A DNA stretch of 64,000 nt from Pollenia angustigena (Eukaryota > Arthropoda > Insecta > Diptera > Polleniidae): NCBI GenBank assembly GCA_930367215.1, contig OV884059.1:228345803-228409802 (forward strand), given 5' to 3'. The stretch's first letter is position 1. Each line of letters opens with the position of its first letter. A program made the position numbers and the translations under genes. The notes beneath the pieces are model-generated. The model saw only the letters and a program-made list of their open reading frames with translations. It was not told the DNA's origin and searched no databases. This document shows, piece by piece, positions 32,851 through 43,262 of this stretch.

Positions 32851-32973
32851 AAGTTAAGTTGCCAGCAGCGATGTTACGCATCACCGCTCATTTTAAAATA
32901 TACAATTTCTTTTTTTCATTGTATATTTAAACATTTGCGGCGTTGCCTGATTTCGCTGCTGACAACTCAACTT
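32851..32973. repeat. About 123-bp MITE
   Basis: AAGTTAAGTTGCCAGCAGCG at the left pairs with CGCTGCTGACAACTCAACTT at the right, two mismatches. The flanks GTTGCC/AGTTGCC suggest the ends may extend a little further. Confidence 0.55.
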
Positions 32974-33159
32974 AATTCCAGTTGCCATCCATAATCGACT
33001 CTTAAATACTTATTTAAATACGAAACCAAAAATTACATACTTTGTTTTTTTTTTTTTTTTTTTTTGATGTAGTAAAGTAAAAATATTTATAGGTAATCTT
33101 AAAAAAAAAGTTATGAAATATGTAGTTTAAAATATTTAAACTATTTTTATAAAATGTGT

Positions 33160-33736
33160 TGTTTCTTTTTTATAATAATTATATAAAAACGATGTTTTAT
33201 AGTTGTTTAAGTTTTTAATTTTCATCGATAGTTGTTTTTTAGTTTAGGAGTTTGTTTCCTATTGTTGTTGGTTTTTAAAGGTAGGAATTGTGTTATTATT
33301 GTTAAATGTTGCTGTGCTTTTCATTGTTGCACACAAAAAGGAAAAAATTAATAAACAAAACATTTAAATTGAGATCAATTTCCTAATGATTGTTTTAAAA
33401 TTTTTCTCTTTAGGGGAATAATATTTTTTTTAATTTCCAATTTGGCCTTTTGATGATATACATTTTTTTTGTTTTTACTCAAAAAGTTTATCGTCCAAGC
33501 GAAGATCCAGTTGTCGAGGGATGTTATTGAAATTGTTGATTTTGTTGCTGTATAAGTAAGTAAAAATTATTTTCCAAGTGGTCAATAAACATGTTTTTAG
33601 ATGGTAATGACGGTTGGTTGGTTGGTTGATTGATTTTTGTTTGTTTTGTTTTGGTTTTTGTTTTAAATGCTTTATTATTAACTTGTTGTAGGTGTTTTAC
33701 ATATAATAACATCAGCTTATGCCAGGAAAAAAGAAT
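33160..33736 (-). other. Possible 3' UTR of a minus-strand gene
   Basis: Directly downstream of the exon at 33737-33809, on the minus strand, an AATAAA occurs within AATAATAAAGC at about 33667-33677. The rest is A+T-rich without ORF. Assignment as 3' UTR rests only on its position. Confidence 0.3.
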
Positions 33737-33809
33737 TTAGTCACGAATGGAAAGAGTTGGTGGTTTAATGTGGCCACCGTCTCCCTCAGATACAAAGCGT
33801 TTGCGTCCT
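33737..33809 (-). CDS. Probable terminal coding exon of an unidentified gene
   Basis: On the minus strand a long pyrimidine tract ends in ACTTTACAG (33818-33810), an excellent splice acceptor. The exon then reads, after one base completing a codon, GRKRFVSEGDGG and 11 more residues to a TAA at 33739-33737. Its base composition is much richer in G+C than the surroundings and the codons look natural for a coding exon. No branch of the rest of the gene was found; upstream exons would lie at higher coordinates or beyond the window, which would make much of 34-64 kb intron. I do not recognise the protein. Confidence 0.5.
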
Positions 33810-34802
33810 CTGTAAAGTAAAAAAAAAAAACAAAAATTAGTAAATTTTGAAAATTAATTTAGTTGCAAAAAAAGTATGGCATCATTTAATTAAGGATATT
33901 GAGAATTGTTTTTTGAAAAACATTTATTAAATATTCTATTCAACACCGACCGAAGATAATGAAAATAAAAACTCTCAGTTAATATCGAAAATGGTTATCC
34001 ATCAAGTTGAAAACTGTGGTTTCAAAATTAATCTAAAATTCAAACCATTTTGAATATCATTAAGAATACGCATGTATAAAAGCATGTCTATCAACTACAG
34101 AGTAAGCCTTGTTAAAAGTGTCGTTGTCGAAGTCGAAAAACCGTCGTTTAATTGTAATTGGCATTTTGATTGCCGTCAAAGATTTTCTAAGGCCCTATTA
34201 TGAGTTACATTCGATAAACGATTTTCGCTGGCTATCGAATGTAAATTTCGTATTACGAGTTGGCAGCACTGTCGAAAATTTCGATGTGCATCGAATTTTT
34301 CAACGAAAACAAATTTGCTTTCGACGGTGCAAATAGATGTAAAAAACTTGTTGAAAATGTAACTATGTATTTGTAAATTTGTTTGTGTTCGTATACCAAA
34401 TACCATATTCTTTATCAGTTTTCTTCATTTTATGCAAGTCCAACGTCGTTAACAGCAATTAGAAACGCTCATATTCCTTATGAAACGAAATTCGTTCGAT
34501 CAGCTAATACCATGTTCACACGGATTGCAATATTCGTGTTTCGCTCTGCTATTCCTGTTTCGCGTCCCAAACATGAACGAAACGACATGTTTTGCCATAC
34601 ACAATTTTGAGAGCGAAACAGGTCGTTTCATATTGAAACATGCTGCGAAACAGGAAAAATGTACTATCATTTCCAATTTTGATAACAATTATCGTTAGTT
34701 TATCTGAACTAGCTCTCAAAATAAAGAAAAAAAAAAATTAAAAAACATAATAAAAATTGATGTTAAATAAAATAAAGTGATAATTAAAATAATAATATTA
34801 AT

Positions 34803-36824
34803 TTTAAAAGATTTTGCTATTCGTGCTTAATTCCCAGTTTTTATTCTTGACAAAAACACTTGAAATTTATTGTTGATGGGATAAGCTATTCCTATGCATT
34901 TCACTGGTTGCTTAGGTCAGATCATCAGGAAACTTCATCCATAAAGATTTTAGACAAACTAAAGATATTAAACCAAATAAAACTGTTAAACGTATAAGAA
35001 TTATAGCAACAGTTCTACTTGTTACAATATCAAAGCTTGAACAAAACACATCAACAATAAACAACAGTGGGTTTATCTCATCTTACATTCCCCACTACAA
35101 TTAGTTGAAATTCTCTCAACATTAATTGTAGTTGTAAGTAGGTTAAGAAAAACAAAATAAAAACAACAACAACTTACAAAAGATGTTGTCAATTAATGGC
35201 GATTTCTTTTCTGAGAAAAATATTGCATTAATGTTAAATGTTCTACATTTTTGTGTTCGTTTGTACAAAAAATACAACTGTGGGAAAAATTTTCAAGTTC
35301 TTTTGTGAATATGTTGATGAAAAACCTGCAAAACATGTTGCATATCTTACCCTTACTTTTACTTAAGGTGTTCATACTGCCCCGTTCTACAACTTTGGTA
35401 CTTACTACTTTGTTTGTACAACAAATGTTTTATTTTGTTTGTCATAATTCATACCGCTCATAATTTTGTAAAAAAATTGTTTTAAAACAAAACATAAAAA
35501 TATTTACACATTAAAATCAAAAAAAGTCTATTTATAATAAGGGTCTTCATGATATTGCTTAAAATTACCATTTGTGCAAATGGGTAAACTTGCGAGACTC
35601 GTTTCATGAAGATCCTTTTTAATTTATGTGTATTTTTAAACAATTAATGTCATTTCAATCAGAAACGTCAATAAAAAATATATTAAAAAAAAATAATTAA
35701 AAATATAATAAAAAACTTGAAATTTGTAAATTATAAATGAAATTTGTTTTTAAAAATGCATAAAGAAAGCCAAAAGACTAATATGCTTATATTATTACAA
35801 GAATTTATTGTTTGTGATTTATTTACACTTGAAGTTTTCATTGAAAACGGCGGTAAGCATTAAAAAAATTTGTCTGTATAAATGCACAATTGAACAGCGC
35901 AAGTTTACGAGTCAAAATTGTTGGGCAAATTTAAGCAGTTTGTGTAAATGAATTCTCATACAATTTTTGACAGTTCATTTACGAGGGTGTAAGAATGCAC
36001 AGTTTGCACAGTTTACGAGACTTATAAACGATATCATGAGAACCCTTATTACCTATAATCGTTTTAATTTTTATAAGCCATTAGTGATGTTAATATTTGT
36101 TTCAAACCCGTAATAGCGTGTAGAAACCGCTAAAATAGCTTTAAAAATCGCTCATTAAGTACATTAATGATGAAAGTGTAATAGTTGTAAATAAAAGCAG
36201 CTAATTGTGTTCTATTGAAATTGCACAACATGTAACACTTCCAGTGATTATAGGTAACATTAGAAAATGTTACATGTATATACTGTAACATATTTTTCTC
36301 AGAAAAGAAATCGCCATAAGTGTTTTTTAGGCCGTGCACTTGCCTGTTTATTATCAAAAAGTAATTTAAATTTTTGCCTAAAAAACACTTAATTGACAAC
36401 ATCTTTTGTAAGTTGTTGTTGTTTTTATTTTGTTTTTCTTAACCTACTTACAACTACAATTAATGTTGAGAGAATTTCAACTAATTGTAGTGGGGAATGT
36501 AAGATGAGATAAACCCACTGTTGTTTATTGTTGATGTGTTTTGTTCAAGCTTTGATATTGTTACAAGTAGAACTGTTGCTATAATTCTTATACGTTTAAC
36601 AGTTTTATTTGGTTTAATATCTTTAGTTTGTCTAAAATCTTTATGGATGAAGTTTCCTGATGATCTGACCTAAGCAACCAGTGAAATGCATAGGAATAGC
36701 TTATCCCATCAACAATAAATTTCAAGTGTTTTTGTCAAGAATAAAAACTGGGAATTAAGCACGAATAACAAAATCTTTTGAAATTAAAATTTTGTATTCC
36801 CAAAAATTGAAATTACTTTTTGAT
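34803..36824. mobile_element. Foldback element with about 415-bp near-identical arms and a non-inverted 3' tail
   Basis: Arms 34803-35225 and 36366-36782 are inverted copies with very few differences (for example ATTCGTGCTTAATTCCCAGT and its complement). Beyond the right arm there is an extra tail of about 42 bp, ATTAAAATTTTGTATTCCCA..., with no partner at the left. AATAATAATATTAAT (15 bp) flanks both sides. The same tail and ends occur in the short relative at 62232-62418. The centre (35226-36365) has no recognisable coding sequence; an AT-rich stretch there contains diverged inverted parts of its own. Confidence 0.7.
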
Positions 36825-36856
36825 AATAATAATATTAATAAAAGTATTAAATAATA

Positions 36857-37915
36857 CTAGTGTTCGCCTAATGGTCAAAATTCGACCATCAATTTTCATG
36901 TTTATATGAAGAAAACATAGACCATTTATGTATATGTGACGCGCAAAATAGAAAGGGACCTAAGGGTTTTGTTCAGGAGAGCCATTTTATACGTGTATCT
37001 TTGGTATACCATCACTGAGCGTGTTGGTATTGGTCTCATTTGAAAGCGACACATCTCAACCTTGAAAACGCGCGTAGGTCGTCCCTACCTCTTGTTTTGT
37101 GTAGTTGATTTTTACTGTTCCCTTTACCTTACTGGTCCCTTTCTCTATGCTCTGTCACATATATGTATGAATTTACATATTTCGAGCAAAAAACGGAAAA
37201 AAACTCTTAGTAGATGAATTTGGCGTGGGACCAACCTCCGGTTCATATTTTAACTTCCACGTGAGTTTATTTAACTTTATAAGTTCAATATAATCAGAAT
37301 TGATAAAACAAAAATGTATCAAAAAATCTCCTTAATAGATTGCCACTCAGGACATTGCATGTTTAATTTTATTTTTATTTGTCTAATATTAACGAAAATC
37401 AATCAAAAAACCGGATGTTGAACGAAAAAGTACCAAAAAGCCCCATTTCCATGTTTTTTTTCCCTCAGGACCATGTATTTTTAATTTTATCTCTATAGGT
37501 CGAATATAAACAAAAATTCAAAACGTACCAAAGGAAAAACAAAAAGTACCAAAATTTTTCATCTTATAGGTTTTCATTCACTCAGGACCCTGCACCATTC
37601 ATTTTCAATTTTCCCGGATTTATATAGTCGAAATATTCGGAAACCGGTTTTTAAAAAATGTCAATTAATCGACAACCCTATTTTTTATTATTTGATAATT
37701 GAAAAAAACAAATTTTTTGTATTTGTGTTAGTAGCAAATTTGAACGCTTATAACTCTGAAATTATTGAACGGATTTTATTAAAATATATATTGTGCACTT
37801 CTGTAAGTTAATATCTTTCAAATGGTGTATATTTTGTTCAAATCGGTGGACATACAGAGGAGGAAAGTGTTCTTAACTGTTTTGCCTTAGCCGATTTATG
37901 TATAGATATTTTTAA
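36857..37915 (+). repeat. About 1.1-kb dispersed repeat, copy 1
   Basis: It starts CTAGTGTTCGCCTAATGG and ends near TTTTGCCTTAGCCGATTTAT. Copy 2 lies at 40722-41926 in the same orientation. Shared landmarks in order: ATATGAAGAAAACATA, GGGACCAACCTCCG, CTCAGGAC..TGCATGTTTAAT, TAGTCGAAATATTCG, ATAACTCTGAAATTATTGAAC. Divergence is clear but modest. No ORF, no LTR signals (no primer site or polypurine tract between the copies). Confidence 0.7.
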
Positions 37916-38223
37916 TTTTTACATATATTTTAATGTCCCTGCTAGCATTTGGAAGATTGTTTTTTAAAAAATCAGAGTAATGAGTCTTTTTCGAGTACTT
38001 TTGGTGATGAAAAACTTATTAATCAGCTACACGCTTAAAAACAGACTCGAAAATGACTCACGCTTATGATTCTAAAGTGTTTGATTTAAAATGCAATAAC
38101 AAATCGTATTGAAACCTTAAATGGATCATCTTGGCGCTTAAAATATGAGTATTTCATCCGTTATTCATAATCAAATTTTGCGCAGCTAGAAGGTTGTAAA
38201 CTGTTTGATCACAAATTGATTAT

Positions 38224-38957
38224 ACTGCTTTACAAATTTTTAAATTGGAAGATTACCAAGAACGCCACGTGCCTAGATAAGTTAACTTTGACCTCCTGAA
38301 CACGAAAAACGCTGTAATTTTTTTTTCATTAGTTAAGTTTTTTAGATAACGGTACCCTTGTGGAGCCCAACCGAAAAGTCCGATCGAGATAAATGGCATA
38401 TCGTTGGAAAGGCAACTGAATGCCTTTTCCGTCGATATGCTAAAAATTTTTATCTGATAAGAGTTGGCTGAGTTATGGCACCTCAAAGTTCGAAATTTGC
38501 CTATTTTTTACGTTTTTTTCAAAATTTTTCATTTTTATTTCGTTTTTTTTCTACGTTATAGTAAATATCTGGAATGTTTTATTTTTTAACCAAATAGTTT
38601 ATTTTGTTACCAACATTTTAAGCGTAATTTGAAAAATTTTTTTAAATACGTTAAAACTGATGGTTAAAAAAAAGGCGGAATTTTATATGGGATGAAAATA
38701 TTGTCGTTCCACAAAATCCTTAATAAAAACTTTATTTTTCATCCGATTTTTTTCAAATTACGCTTAAAATGTTGGTTGGGCTCCACAAGGGTTTGAGTGG
38801 GACCATACACCGAAAAACACAAAAGTACCGTTATCTAAAAAACTTAACTAATGAAAAAAAAATTACAGCGTTTTTCGTGTTCAGGAGGTCAAAGTTAACT
38901 TATCTAGGCACGTGGCGTTCTTGGTAATTTTCCAAATTAAAAATTTGTAAAGCAGTG
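38224..38957. mobile_element. About 735-bp long-TIR element
   Basis: Arms of about 150 bp: ACTGCTTTACAAATTTTTAA, then GATTACCAAGAACGCCACGT, TTAACTTTGACCTCCTGAAC and GGAGCCCAACC at the left, all found inverted at 38765-38957. The centre (38375-38765) has no credible gene; the 77-codon minus ORF runs through the arm. Confidence 0.65.
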
Positions 38958-39214
38958 TAAGTGATTACTTTTTTTGTTATTTATGATCATATTTTGCGCA
39001 GATGGATAATTAAAAAGTGTTTGTTATTTTTTTGTATGGCAATCTCCAACGAATCATCCAGGTGCTTAAAATGTGAGTATATAATCAAATTTTACGCAGC
39101 TAGAAGATTGAAAACTGCTTGGATATTTAAAAAGTACTTGTTAAGTTTTTACAGGAATTTTTTTGTTTTTTTGTATAGTAAATGTCTAAAAATTAAATTT
39201 TTCTTCATTCATAA

Positions 39215-39530
39215 AATTACCAAGAAGAGGAAAAGCTGCAACAATTTGTAAGTATATAAAATTTAAAAAAACAAGCAAACAATTAGACTAGCTCAATAGT
39301 CATACTAATTTCTTATTAAAAATTTTTACATTTTCAGAAAGAATATATTTCAAAAACCGGTGGTGTAGAACCGGCCGAATGTTTGCATAGTTGGAAAAGG
39401 ACCAGCACTAAGCCTAGCGCCGAGCAGTGTTTCCTTATAACAACAATTAAAAGTAGGTATATAATTACATACATATGTTATTAAAAATAAATTACAAATA
39501 GTTTTCGTTTTAGATATTTGTCATCTTTAA
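39215..39530 (+). CDS. Possible small spliced ORF (two short introns), unknown
   Basis: Three blocks fit exon-intron structure. Block 1 (open from 39215) ends at a strong donor, CAATTT|GTAAGTAT (39248). A 90-bp intron ends TTTACATTTTCAG (39337). Block 2, 39338-39452, reads KEYISKTGGVEPAECLHSW and on to FLITTIK without stop, is more G+C-rich than its surroundings and ends at A|GTAGGTAT. A 61-bp intron ends TTTTCGTTTTAG (39513), and block 3 adds NICHL and a stop at 39530. Joined in phase 0 the block-1 tail reads EEEKLQQF. No ATG or upstream exon was found. It may be the relic of the carrier element's transposase or a captured exon; chance is not excluded. Confidence 0.35.
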
Positions 39531-39654
39531 TTTAAGAGCAAAGAAACGAATGGCATTCTACAAAAGCATTTTGTTCATGCTAAAGATAGGGTGGCAAAAA
39601 GAAAAAAAAAACAAATTAAATTTTTCACTTTTATTAGTATATGTATAATTTAAG

Positions 39655-39752
39655 TATAATTATATTTGTATTATTATTAATACTATAACTATTACTATTA
39701 TTATTTTTATTATTATTATTATTATTATGTATTATTATTAGCATTATTAGAA
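39655..39752. repeat. (ATT)n-type microsatellite
   Basis: Imperfect TTA/ATT repeats with a pure run near 39708-39727. Confidence 0.8.
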
Positions 39753-39841
39753 TTTTTTTTGTTGGATTAATTTATTGTTTTTAATAAATTTAAATGTACA
39801 TATAAAAAATTTATTTACTGCCTGTTTTTAGAACGCGAGTG

Positions 39842-39921
39842 CAAAAGTGACTCGTTTAATTAACATTTAACATTTCAAAATTTTTGTTTGTTTTAAATGT
39901 TAATTAAACGAGTCACTTTTG
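39842..39921. repeat. Perfect 28-bp hairpin
   Basis: The 28 bases 39842-39869 (starting CAAAAGTGACTCG) are exactly complementary to 39894-39921, with a 24-base loop. The stem includes a GAGTCA/TGACTC word. Confidence 0.8.
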
Positions 39922-39949
39922 TAAGAAAAAAGAACAGAAAGATGTCAAA

Positions 39950-40360
39950 TACGATTACCAATACCACTCATAAATGACTCGAAAAACGATTGCAATCTAT
40001 GTAGAAATTACTCTTAAATTAATAGAAATAGACTAATAAATGACTCGTATATGAAGCGAAATAAGACTGAAAAATGACTCGAAAAACGATCGCAAAAAAC
40101 ATAGAAAAGGCTCTTAAATGAATAGAAAAAAACTGATACATTTTTTTAACAAGACTCCTAAATAACAAAAAAACTACTGATTAATAACTCATAGGCGATT
40201 AGAAATATGTCTTATATATGAATCGAAAAAGACGCAGAAAAGAAGTTAAAAAAGACTGATGAATGACTAGAAAATGATCATATATACCATTAGAAAAGAA
40301 TCTAAAATGACTCTAAACTAATTAAAAAAACTTATCATAAATGACTCATCAAGAAGAGTC
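39950..40360. repeat. Degenerate tandem array with TGACTC motifs
   Basis: AAATGACTCGAAAAACGATT followed by a TAGAAA..CTCTTAAAT.AATAGAAA part occurs near 39973 and again about 100 bp on (40073); further, more diverged units follow. TGACTC or a close variant occurs about every 30-50 bp. Confidence 0.55.
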
Positions 40361-40721
40361 GCGGGTAGGGTACCATTTTCTACCGACAAAAGTATCATTT
40401 ATGATCAGAAAATGAGCGCATATTCTGATTTTTTAATCGCGTTGAAGAGTCAAAAAAGACTCGATTATGATTAAAATTTTTATAAAATGCTAGCTGGGGT
40501 GTTTTAAATAAAATCACACAAACAACAGAAAAAAATAAAAGGTCAAAAATGAAACAAGAATGAATCGTATGAACAGCATGTTTGGCAATCTAGTTTCAGA
40601 GAGCGAAACGAGTGGTTTATATCGTCGTATGAACATTGCATAATTCGACTACTGTCGAAAACCGAATTTAGTTCATAATAGGCACCTAAGTGTTTTATAT
40701 TGTCGTTAAATTCTAATAACT

Positions 40722-41926
40722 AGTGTTCGCCTAATAGTAAAAATTCGACCATAAATTTGTATATAAATATGAAGAAAACATAATTCATCTAAGTACATAT
40801 GAATTTATTTGTTTCGAGCATTAATTTTTTCCTTCAAATTGGATCGATTTGGCGAGGGACCAACCTCCGATCCATATTTTATCTTCAATATAAAAAATAC
40901 CAATTGAAAAACAAAAAAGTATCAAAAAGTCTTCTTTATATCTGTCGCTTGGTGCTAAAAGGGCCAATGTCAATATTTTGCTGTTTTGAGTTAATCGTTT
41001 CATTATGTGTATTATTTTTCTGTATCAGCCAATGCATAAGTTAACTCAGAACAGTTAAATGAGGTTTTTTAGACATTGGCTGATACAGAAAAATAAAAGA
41101 TAGTTAAATAATACACATAATGAAACGATTAACTCAAAACAGCAAAATATTGACATTGGCCCTTTTAGCACTAAGCCACAGATACATTGTCATCCACTCA
41201 GGACGCTGCATGTTTAATTTTATGTTTATATGTCTAATATTAACGAAAAATAATCAAAGTACCAGCTGTTGAACGAAAAAGTACCAATAAGCTCCCCTTA
41301 CATGTTCTTATTCACCCACTTTAATGTATAATTTTATCTTTATAGGTCGAATATTAACGAAAATTAAAAAAGTTCCAGATGAAAAACAAAAAGTACCTAC
41401 ATATTTTATCTTATAGGTTATCACTCACTTAGGACCCTACACCTATAATTGTATGTTTCTAAGTTCAATATTATAGAAAATTTAAAAATTATCACATGAA
41501 ACACAGAAAAGTAAAAAAAATAAATTTAGTTTCCCATATTTCTCCTTTTTGCTCCCCATAGAGGTTCGGCTGACAAACAAAGGAAGAAATCGTTCTGAAC
41601 TGTTTTGCCTGGTCTGATTGATAGATAAGATTTATATAGTCGAAATATTCGAAAACCGGTTTTTGAAAAATGTCGAATAGTCGATCACCCTAATTTTTTA
41701 TTATTTGATAATTGGAAATTTTTTTTTTTTTATTTTGCATTTGTGTTAATAGCAATTTTGAACGCTTATAACTCTGAAATTATTGAACAGATTTTAATAA
41801 AATACAAATACATATATCGTGCACTTCTTTGAGTAAATACCTCTCAAATGGTGTATATTTTGTTCAAATCGGTTGACATACAGAGCAGGAAAGTGTTCTT
41901 AACTGTTTTGCCTTAGCCGATTTATA
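40722..41926 (+). repeat. About 1.1-kb dispersed repeat, copy 2
   Basis: Partner of 36857-37915. A 246-bp palindrome (40939-41184) is inserted in it, and a hAT MITE (from 41927) sits at its GATTTATA, a word also present at the same place in copy 1. Confidence 0.7.
40939..41184. repeat. 246-bp near-perfect palindromic MITE
   Basis: The arms, TATCTGTCGCTTGGTGCTAA at the left and its near complement at the right, pair over about 105 bp each, with only a few mismatches and a loop near 41030-41060. Comparison with copy 1 of the host repeat shows that this block is extra, so it is an insertion. Opposite-strand ORFs (40799-41044, 40821-41003) cross it and are by-products. Confidence 0.75.
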
Positions 41927-42561
41927 TAGAGTTTGCTTAAAACCGTAAAAATGTGAAACCGCGGTTTCGGTTTTAAAATGACTAAACCCGGTCGGTTGCG
42001 GTTCGGTTTTCGGTTTTGAAGTTAAATTCATACAATTTATTAAATTTTTTTGCATGTAATACAATTTTTTTATTTGTTTCAATTCAGGTACTTTTATTCG
42101 CCCTTAACTGTTAACTGCATTTTTTGACGTTTTTTTTCTGTTTTTTCGAAAAATTATTTTATTTCCCAGCAAAATGTTCCTGCTATAGCCATTAAACTCC
42201 ATACATATAAAAGTAGTCCCAGCCTTGCCCAGGGGTTCGTTAGTGTGAGTTTTTTATACAGCCACAAGAAACTCCATACAAAATTCAAGTGGCCCAGGTG
42301 GCAGTTTATGCCTCAAAAATAAGGTGTGTACTTAAGAGTTATAAAGATAACATTCTTATTTTTAATTTTAAGAATTTTTAAATACCTTGTCATTGTTGAA
42401 GGCTGTTATGTATAAAGTTTTTGTATATGAAGTACGAGTATGATGTTTAATTTGCAATTTCTTCAAGCATAAATACATTGTTAAAGTCGGTTTTCGGTTT
42501 CAGTTTTTAGGCATTTAAAACCGCGGTTTCGGTTTCGGTTAAAACCGAACAGCAATCCCTA
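41927..42561. mobile_element. hAT-like MITE, TSD GATTTATA
   Basis: Ends TAGAGTTTGCT and, complemented, TAGGGATTGCTGTTCGG fit the hAT YARNG pattern. The 8-bp GATTTATA flanks exactly (41919-41926, 42562-42569). AAACCGCGGTTTCGGTTTT-type words repeat inverted near both ends. No transposase. Confidence 0.8.
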
Positions 42562-42872
42562 GATTTATATATAGATACCGAAAACAAATTTTAAACGTCT
42601 ATGACCTCTACAATGACCTCATATGTATGTATAAGTATATCGTCAACTTATTATTGGTTTGGCGTATTTTCCTCAACATCGTAGTGGAGAAAAACGAGAA
42701 TGAAGGTCTACATTAAGTTTTCTGAAAATATACCCGAAAGAATTTTTGGTATTTTCACCACCGCTTCTGGCTTTTGGAAGAAAAAGATGAATTTTTGTGA
42801 ACTTTCATGAACGAACTTAGAAGTTAATAATGTTTTGTGACGCATACGCCACTTTTCAAAATATATTTTTAA

Positions 42873-43262
42873 CAAGTGAGAGTGCTATATTCGCCTACGC
42901 CGAATCTTATATACCCTTCACCATGGTGCAATAATACCATAAAGTTATATAAATACCGTTCTTTGGATATAAATAAATCAACTTTATCCCTCGCCTACTT
43001 GTCTAATCCCGCCCATATTTTGTCGGATGTTCCGTATTGATAACCAATTTTGCTTATTATCTTATTGGAAACTTTGGCTCTCTTTGTTCTCCAGATAAAC
43101 AGACATTTATTATGCCTTTGTATGGGAAGTGCCACGCCCAATTCTCAAATCCCGCCCATTTTTTAGAGAGTTGGTGTGCCGATAACCAAGATTCTTTTAC
43201 CTAATTTGAAAGCTTAAGCTCTTTCCGTTTTTTTAGATATGCAGAAAAACAAATAATAAAAC
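42873..43262 (+). repeat. DINE-like repeat, 5' part
   Basis: CAAGTGAGAGTGCTATATTC and GCCGAATCTTATATACCCTT open the copy; the body has repeated AATCCCGCCCA and CCACGCCCA words. It has no 3' box of its own before AT-rich DNA begins. Confidence 0.55.

Larger units (their letters stand above)
37936..40500. mobile_element. 2.6-kb TIR element with CCCNGCTAGCATTT ends
   Basis: CCCTGCTAGCATTT at 37938 pairs with the complement of AAATGCTAGCTGGGG ending at 40499. Both end regions and the right half carry many TGACTC/GAGTCA-like words. Inside are a nested TIR element (38224-38957), a possible spliced ORF (39215-39530), an ATT microsatellite, a perfect hairpin and a tandem TGACTC array, each listed separately. 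The class is unknown. Confidence 0.5.
34188..40690. mobile_element. Outer TIR pair of a 6.5-kb nest
   Basis: CTAAGGCCCTATTATGAGTT at 34188 pairs, with few differences, with the complement of the stretch ending GTTCATAATAGGCACCTAAG at 40690, and the similarity goes on through ATTCG. A second pair lies inside: ATGTTCACACGGATTGCAA with a CGTTTCGCTCT word (34513-34550) against the complement of 40590-40637. Both fit one or two MITEs later split by the elements between. Pairing over 6.5 kb is likely but not certain. Confidence 0.4.

Noticed and set aside
40722..41926. The 1.1-kb direct repeats at 36.9 and 40.7 kb as LTRs of one element
   Set aside because: No primer-binding site, polypurine tract, gag or pol lies between them, no TSD flanks them, and the DNA between is explained by TIR elements.
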